Assembly (NCBI GenBank): GCA_963422675.2
Contig: CAXVYS010000021.1
Span: 124,001-188,000 of the forward strand
DNA length: 64,000 bases
Direction of reading: 5' to 3'
From: UBA4416 sp963422675
GTDB lineage: Bacteria > Bacteroidota > Bacteroidia > B-17B0 > Aurantibacillaceae
The notes beneath the pieces are model-generated. The model did no database searches. It saw only the letters and a program-made list of their open reading frames with translations, and was not told the origin of the DNA. Positions 60,358 through 64,000 of the stretch are shown piece after piece; position 1 is the first letter of the stretch; each line of letters opens with the position of its first letter. Position numbers and translations under genes: made by a program.

Positions 60358-61293
60358 ATGAAAAAGCACATTTCTGTTATATCCCCTTGTTACAACGAAG
60401 AAGGCAATGTAGCCCTTTTGGTTGAAGCTGTGGCAAAAGTATTTGAAAAACTACCGCAATATACCTATGAACAGGTATTTATAGATAATTGCTCGCAGGA
60501 TAATACGGTAGAAATTTTAAGGAAAATTGCATTAACTAACAAGAATGTAAAAGTTATTGTTAATGAGCGTAATTTCGGTTGGATTCGATCTCCTTTTCAT
60601 GGGTTAATTCAATGCCATGGAGATGCCGTAATTTATATGGTTTCTGATTTTCAGGAACCGCCTGAATTGATTCCGCAGTTTTTAGAAAAGTGGGAAGAAG
60701 GGTTTAAAATTGTTATTGGAATTAAAAACCAGAGTAAAGAAAATCCTCTGATGTTTGCTGTACGGAAGTTTTTTTATAATATCCTTTCAAGTGCTTCCGA
60801 TGGTGAACCAACCATTAAAAATTTCACAGGATTTGGATTATATGATCAAAAATTTATTACCGTTTTAAGAGGCCTTGATGACCAGTATCCTTATTTGAGA
60901 GGCTTGGTAACAGAACTGGGCTTTAACCGATTCGAAATTCCTTACACACAACCAAAAAGATTTGCAGGTAAAACCAGTTCAAACTTTTTTAAACTGTATG
61001 ATGTTGCGATGCTTGGTTTTACAAGCCATTCGAAACTGCCATTGCGTTTATCCGCATTTGTTGGGTTCTTTTCGGCAATTATCAGTTTTTTAGTAGCAGT
61101 AGGTTATTTTATTTATAAATTAATTTATTGGTACGAATTTCAAATAGGTACAGCCCCCATGGTAATCGGGATCTTTTTCTTTTCGTCGGTTCAGTTATTT
61201 TTTATAGGAATTATAGGAGAGTATATTGGTGCTATCCATACGCAAATCAGGAAAAGGCCTTTAGTAATTGAAAAAGAACGCATTAATTTTTAA
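60358..61293 (+). CDS. GtrB/DPM1-like membrane glycosyltransferase family 2
   Basis: The 311-residue GT-A protein has ISVISPCYNEEGNVALLVEA at the start, the FIDNCSQDNTVEIL nucleotide loop, and DFQEPPELIPQFLEKW, a variant of the DLQDPPE motif of polyprenyl-phosphate glycosyltransferases. Two C-terminal membrane helices follow (about 232-255 and 265-290), as in GtrB. It probably moves a sugar from a nucleotide donor to undecaprenyl phosphate at the membrane. Fourteen bases separate it from rfbF, so the pair is co-transcribed and is probably the user of the sugar made by the divergent cassette. Confidence 0.9.
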   Translation: MKKHISVISPCYNEEGNVALLVEAVAKVFEKLPQYTYEQVFIDNCSQDNTVEILRKIALTNKNVKVIVNERNFGWIRSPFHGLIQCHGDAVIYMVSDFQEPPELIPQFLEKWEEGFKIVIGIKNQSKENPLMFAVRKFFYNILSSASDGEPTIKNFTGFGLYDQKFITVLRGLDDQYPYLRGLVTELGFNRFEIPYTQPKRFAGKTSSNFFKLYDVAMLGFTSHSKLPLRLSAFVGFFSAIISFLVAVGYFIYKLIYWYEFQIGTAPMVIGIFFFSSVQLFFIGIIGEYIGAIHTQIRKRPLVIEKERINF

Positions 61294-61307
61294 TATACAT
61301 AGTTGTT

Positions 61308-62087
61308 ATGAAGGTAGTTATTTTAGCGGGAGGATTAGGAACACGCTTATCTGAGGAAACGGATGTAAGACCAAAGCCAATGGTTGAAATTGGTGGCAGG
61401 CCAATTATATGGCATATCATGAAAATATATGCTCATTACGGGTTTAATGAGTTTGTTGTTTGTTGTGGATACAAAGGCTATGTGATTAAAGAATATTTCG
61501 CGAATTATTTTTTGCATCAAACCGATGTAACGTTTGATCTGGCAAATAATAAAATGGAAGTGCATAACTCCGGTTCAGAAAACTGGAAGGTTACTTTAGT
61601 GGATACAGGGATTAATACTAATACTGCAGGAAGAATTAAAAAAATTCAAAAATATGTTGGCAACGAACCTTTTATGTTAACTTATGGAGATGGTGTAGCA
61701 AATATTAATATTAACGAGCTAATTGATTTTCATAATAAGTCAGGCAAAATAGCAACACTTACCTCCATACAATTGCCGGGAAGATTTGGTAATGTAGAAA
61801 TTGATGGTGCCGGTGTTGTTAAAGCATTCCAGGAAAAACCATTAGGTGATGGTGTTTGGATAAATGGAGGCTTTTTTGTTTTAAAACCCGAGATCTTTAA
61901 ATACCTTGAAGGTGATATGGAAGATGTACAGTGGGAGAAAAAACCATTAATCGAAATTGCACATGATAATCAACTATCTGCTTACAAGCATGATGGCTTT
62001 TGGAAATGTATGGATGCCATCAGGGATAAAATTGAACTGGAAGCCCATTGGCAAAGCGGTGAAGCCGATTGGAAGATCTGGCAATAA
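61308..62087 (+). CDS. rfbF: Glucose-1-phosphate cytidylyltransferase RfbF
   Basis: The 259-residue protein has the intact signature LAGGLGTRLSEETDVRPKPM, the acceptor strand TYGDGVANININ with the metal Asp, and the conserved PGRFGNVEID and NGGFFVL segments. It ends with YKHDGFWKCMDAIRDK. All this matches RfbF, which makes CDP-glucose from CTP and glucose-1-phosphate. No CDP-glucose 4,6-dehydratase (RfbG) or 3-dehydratase (RfbH) is adjacent, which is unusual. It is paralogous to the degenerate gene at 58290. The following gene is on the opposite strand. Confidence 0.92.
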   Translation: MKVVILAGGLGTRLSEETDVRPKPMVEIGGRPIIWHIMKIYAHYGFNEFVVCCGYKGYVIKEYFANYFLHQTDVTFDLANNKMEVHNSGSENWKVTLVDTGINTNTAGRIKKIQKYVGNEPFMLTYGDGVANININELIDFHNKSGKIATLTSIQLPGRFGNVEIDGAGVVKAFQEKPLGDGVWINGGFFVLKPEIFKYLEGDMEDVQWEKKPLIEIAHDNQLSAYKHDGFWKCMDAIRDKIELEAHWQSGEADWKIWQ

Positions 62088-62102
62088 TTAATTCTTTTAT
62101 AA

Positions 62103-62555
62103 TTATTCTTTTTGTTTACTGTCCATTAAAATAGTAACGGGGCCGTCGTTTACTAAACTAATTTTCATATCAGCTCCAAACTGACCTGTTTTAACAGGCT
62201 TTTTGAGCAATGTAGTCAGTGCTTCAATACAATAGTCGTACAACGGAATAGCACTATCTGGTTTTGCCGAACGGATAAAAGAAGGGCGGTTACCTTTTTT
62301 GGTGGAAGCAAATAATGTGAACTGGGATATGAGTAGAATCTCTCCGTCAATATCCTGAACAGACAAATTCATTTTATCGTCCGCATCCGAAAAAACCCTC
62401 AGGCCTGCAAGCTTTGCACAAAGCCAGTCCGCATCATCTTTCGTATCTGTTTCTTCAACGCCAACCAATACTAAAAATCCTTTTTTTATCTCAGAATAAA
62501 TGGCATGCTCAATCGTACAGCTTGCTTCACTTACTCTTTGAATTACAAAACGCAT
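62103..62555 (-). CDS. dtd: D-aminoacyl-tRNA deacylase
   Basis: The 150-residue protein has all family marks: start MRFVIQRVSEASC, the SQFTLFAS motif near residue 78, and the NDGPVTIL motif near the C-terminus that forms the cross-subunit active site. It cleaves D-amino acids and glycine from mischarged tRNAs as a homodimer in the cytoplasm. It lies two bases downstream of the dsbD gene on the minus strand, so the two are co-transcribed. It converges with rfbF, with 15 bases between the two stops. Confidence 0.96.
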   Translation of the reverse strand: MRFVIQRVSEASCTIEHAIYSEIKKGFLVLVGVEETDTKDDADWLCAKLAGLRVFSDADDKMNLSVQDIDGEILLISQFTLFASTKKGNRPSFIRSAKPDSAIPLYDYCIEALTTLLKKPVKTGQFGADMKISLVNDGPVTILMDSKQKE

Positions 62556-62557
62556 GA

Positions 62558-64000
62558 CTATTTTTTAGCTCTGAAATTAGTTAAGCCCGATTGTAACCAA
62601 AATGCAAAGGTCTTTTGATTTGTTTCGGTGCCCATAGTTCCTGGTGTAGCGTTGGATTCATCGTGGTTCAACAATACGTACTGTGGTTGTGAACTTGACC
62701 CGTATTTAGTAGATTGAAAATAAGCCCATTTGTTTCCGATGGTTTCCAGGGTACGTTGCTTACCAAACCAAAATACTTCTTTTTGTTCAGCTTTAGGCAA
62801 ATCAACTTTGCTATCCACGTACAAAGAAACAATTACAACCGAGTCTCTTAACATTGGTAATACTTCCGGAGTAACCCAAACGGTTGATTCCATTAAACGG
62901 CAGTTAACACAAGCATTTCCTGTAAAATCAACAAATAAGGGCTTATGAACCAGTTTGGAATATTTTAAAGCACTTTCATAATCGTTTTTAAATAACATTA
63001 AGCCATCCGGACCATTTACTCTTTTACTTTCTAATTCAGCAAGCACCGGATCAGAAGAAGTGGTTACCTGTGACGAGGAAGTTGTGTTATGTCCACCAAA
63101 TCCGTTTGGAGATTCAGCATAATGGTGTGGAGGAGGAAATGAAGAAATTAATTTTAAAGGAGCACCCCATAAGCCCGGGATTAAATAAATGGTAAATGCC
63201 AATGATAAGGTGGCTATTAATATTCTTCCCACAGATAAAGATTTGGATCCTTCATTGTCGTGTGAGGTTTTAAACACACCTAATAAATAGAAGGTCATCA
63301 TCGCAAAAATAGCAACCCATAAGGTAATAAACACTTCTCTTGTTATAAAGCCCCATTCGTTTACATTATCTGCATTTGCTAAAAATTTAACCGCTAACGC
63401 TAATTCAACAAAAGCTACGGTTACTTTAAAGGTTGTCATCCATCCACCTGATTTTGGTAATGAATTGAGCATAGACGGGAAAAAGGCAAAGATCATAAAT
63501 GGTAATGCGATACCGGTACCGAAGCCTGTAAAGCCGGCGAACGGGCATAAGTAACTATTACCTTCCGCTAAAGCGGCCAATAAGCTTCCTAAGAAGCCGG
63601 CCGTGCAGGAAAATGAAATAACAACCAGTGTGGCAGCCATAAAGAAAATACCTAACACACCACCTTTATCCGCTTTCTGATCCAGTTTATTTCCCCATGA
63701 GTTGGGTAATGTTATTTCAAACAAACCAAAAAACGATAAGGCAAAAACCACAAATAATAAAAAGAAAAAGATATTAAGCCAGGTGTTGGTTGCTATATTA
63801 CTTAAAGCATCAGGCCCAAAAGCAACCGTAATTAACATGGTAGGAATCACAAAGGTGATGATAATAAAGAAACCATATAACATGGAGTTCTTAATACCTT
63901 CGGCCCTTGATTTACTTCTTTTGATAAAAAAGGAAACCGTTAAAGGAATCAGTGAATAAACGCATGGCATTAACACAGCTCCTAATCCTGCTAATAAACC
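62558..64000 (-). CDS. dsbD: Thiol:disulfide interchange protein DsbD (partial)
   Basis: The frame is open to the end of the window and extends beyond it, so the N-terminal part of the gene is missing. The visible 480 residues start GLLAGLGAVLMPCVYSLIPL, the first conserved cysteine helix of the membrane domain, followed by about seven more helices with a second conserved cysteine in SFSCTAGFLGSLL. The C-terminal thioredoxin-like domain has CVNC in FTGNACVNCRLME. DsbD passes electrons from cytoplasmic thioredoxin to periplasmic proteins. A GTG at 63976 is internal and not the start. Confidence 0.93.
   Translation of the reverse strand, partial: GLLAGLGAVLMPCVYSLIPLTVSFFIKRSKSRAEGIKNSMLYGFFIIITFVIPTMLITVAFGPDALSNIATNTWLNIFFFLLFVVFALSFFGLFEITLPNSWGNKLDQKADKGGVLGIFFMAATLVVISFSCTAGFLGSLLAALAEGNSYLCPFAGFTGFGTGIALPFMIFAFFPSMLNSLPKSGGWMTTFKVTVAFVELALAVKFLANADNVNEWGFITREVFITLWVAIFAMMTFYLLGVFKTSHDNEGSKSLSVGRILIATLSLAFTIYLIPGLWGAPLKLISSFPPPHHYAESPNGFGGHNTTSSSQVTTSSDPVLAELESKRVNGPDGLMLFKNDYESALKYSKLVHKPLFVDFTGNACVNCRLMESTVWVTPEVLPMLRDSVVIVSLYVDSKVDLPKAEQKEVFWFGKQRTLETIGNKWAYFQSTKYGSSSQPQYVLLNHDESNATPGTMGTETNQKTFAFWLQSGLTNFRAKK

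Overview
The window looks like a piece of an AT-rich Bacteroidota chromosome (Flavobacteriia/Sphingobacteriia-like; the exact lineage cannot be told from the sequence alone). The signs are a type IX secretion C-terminal sorting domain (31076-33157), a TonB-dependent receptor with an N-terminal carboxypeptidase-regulatory-like domain (33215-35653), a DUF5686 protein, a PadR/PspC pair, the lptE-TPR-secG gene order, and many promoters of the Bacteroidota TAnnTTTG type a few bases upstream of starts. Several starts are TTG or GTG. No tRNA, rRNA, CRISPR array, insertion sequence or phage gene was seen.

Left part (1-12.7 kb): a surface-polysaccharide locus. It has an NAD-dependent epimerase and a GT4 on the minus strand. 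Diverging from them is a tightly packed plus-strand run: GT4, AAC(3)-like N-acyltransferase, polysaccharide deacetylase, FemAB/GNAT-like transferase, PIG-L deacetylase lipoprotein, GT2 and O-antigen ligase-like polymerase. Then follow a DegT aminotransferase and an initiating undecaprenyl-phosphate sugar transferase, and an OmpH/Skp-like protein with a MazG-like pyrophosphohydrolase.

Middle part (12.8-51.7 kb): mostly housekeeping and envelope genes. They include a repeat-rich secreted protein, an orphan NarL-type regulator, a (p)ppGpp synthetase/hydrolase followed by Fur and STAS proteins, a low-molecular-weight phosphatase group, ribosomal protein L31 type B and a TerC protein. Then come a small secreted protein-PadR-PspC group with a palindromic candidate operator, the T9SS cargo, the TonB receptor, a CPA2 antiporter, an orphan histidine kinase, ferritin, an LpxL-like acyltransferase, a TPR/PD40 protein, DUF5686, LptE, SecG and a YfhO-type membrane protein. 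Two long secreted proteins (20467-21801 and 39095-40426) are paralogues of unknown function. Several perfect intrinsic terminators separate these units.

Right part (51.7-62.1 kb): the most unusual region. Nine minus-strand genes encode an SDR, a nucleotidyltransferase-like protein with a degenerate signature, a DJ-1/PfpI protein, a KPWG cupin, a TPP-dependent acetolactate-synthase-like enzyme, an HpcH/HpaI aldolase, an Ldh-2 family oxidoreductase, a HAD phosphatase and an FkbM methyltransferase. A divergent pair encodes a membrane GT2 and RfbF (glucose-1-phosphate cytidylyltransferase). Together they look like a cassette making and transferring an unusual, probably carbon-chain-extended sugar or sugar acid. 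This is inference; no product is known to me. The window ends in dtd and a partial dsbD.
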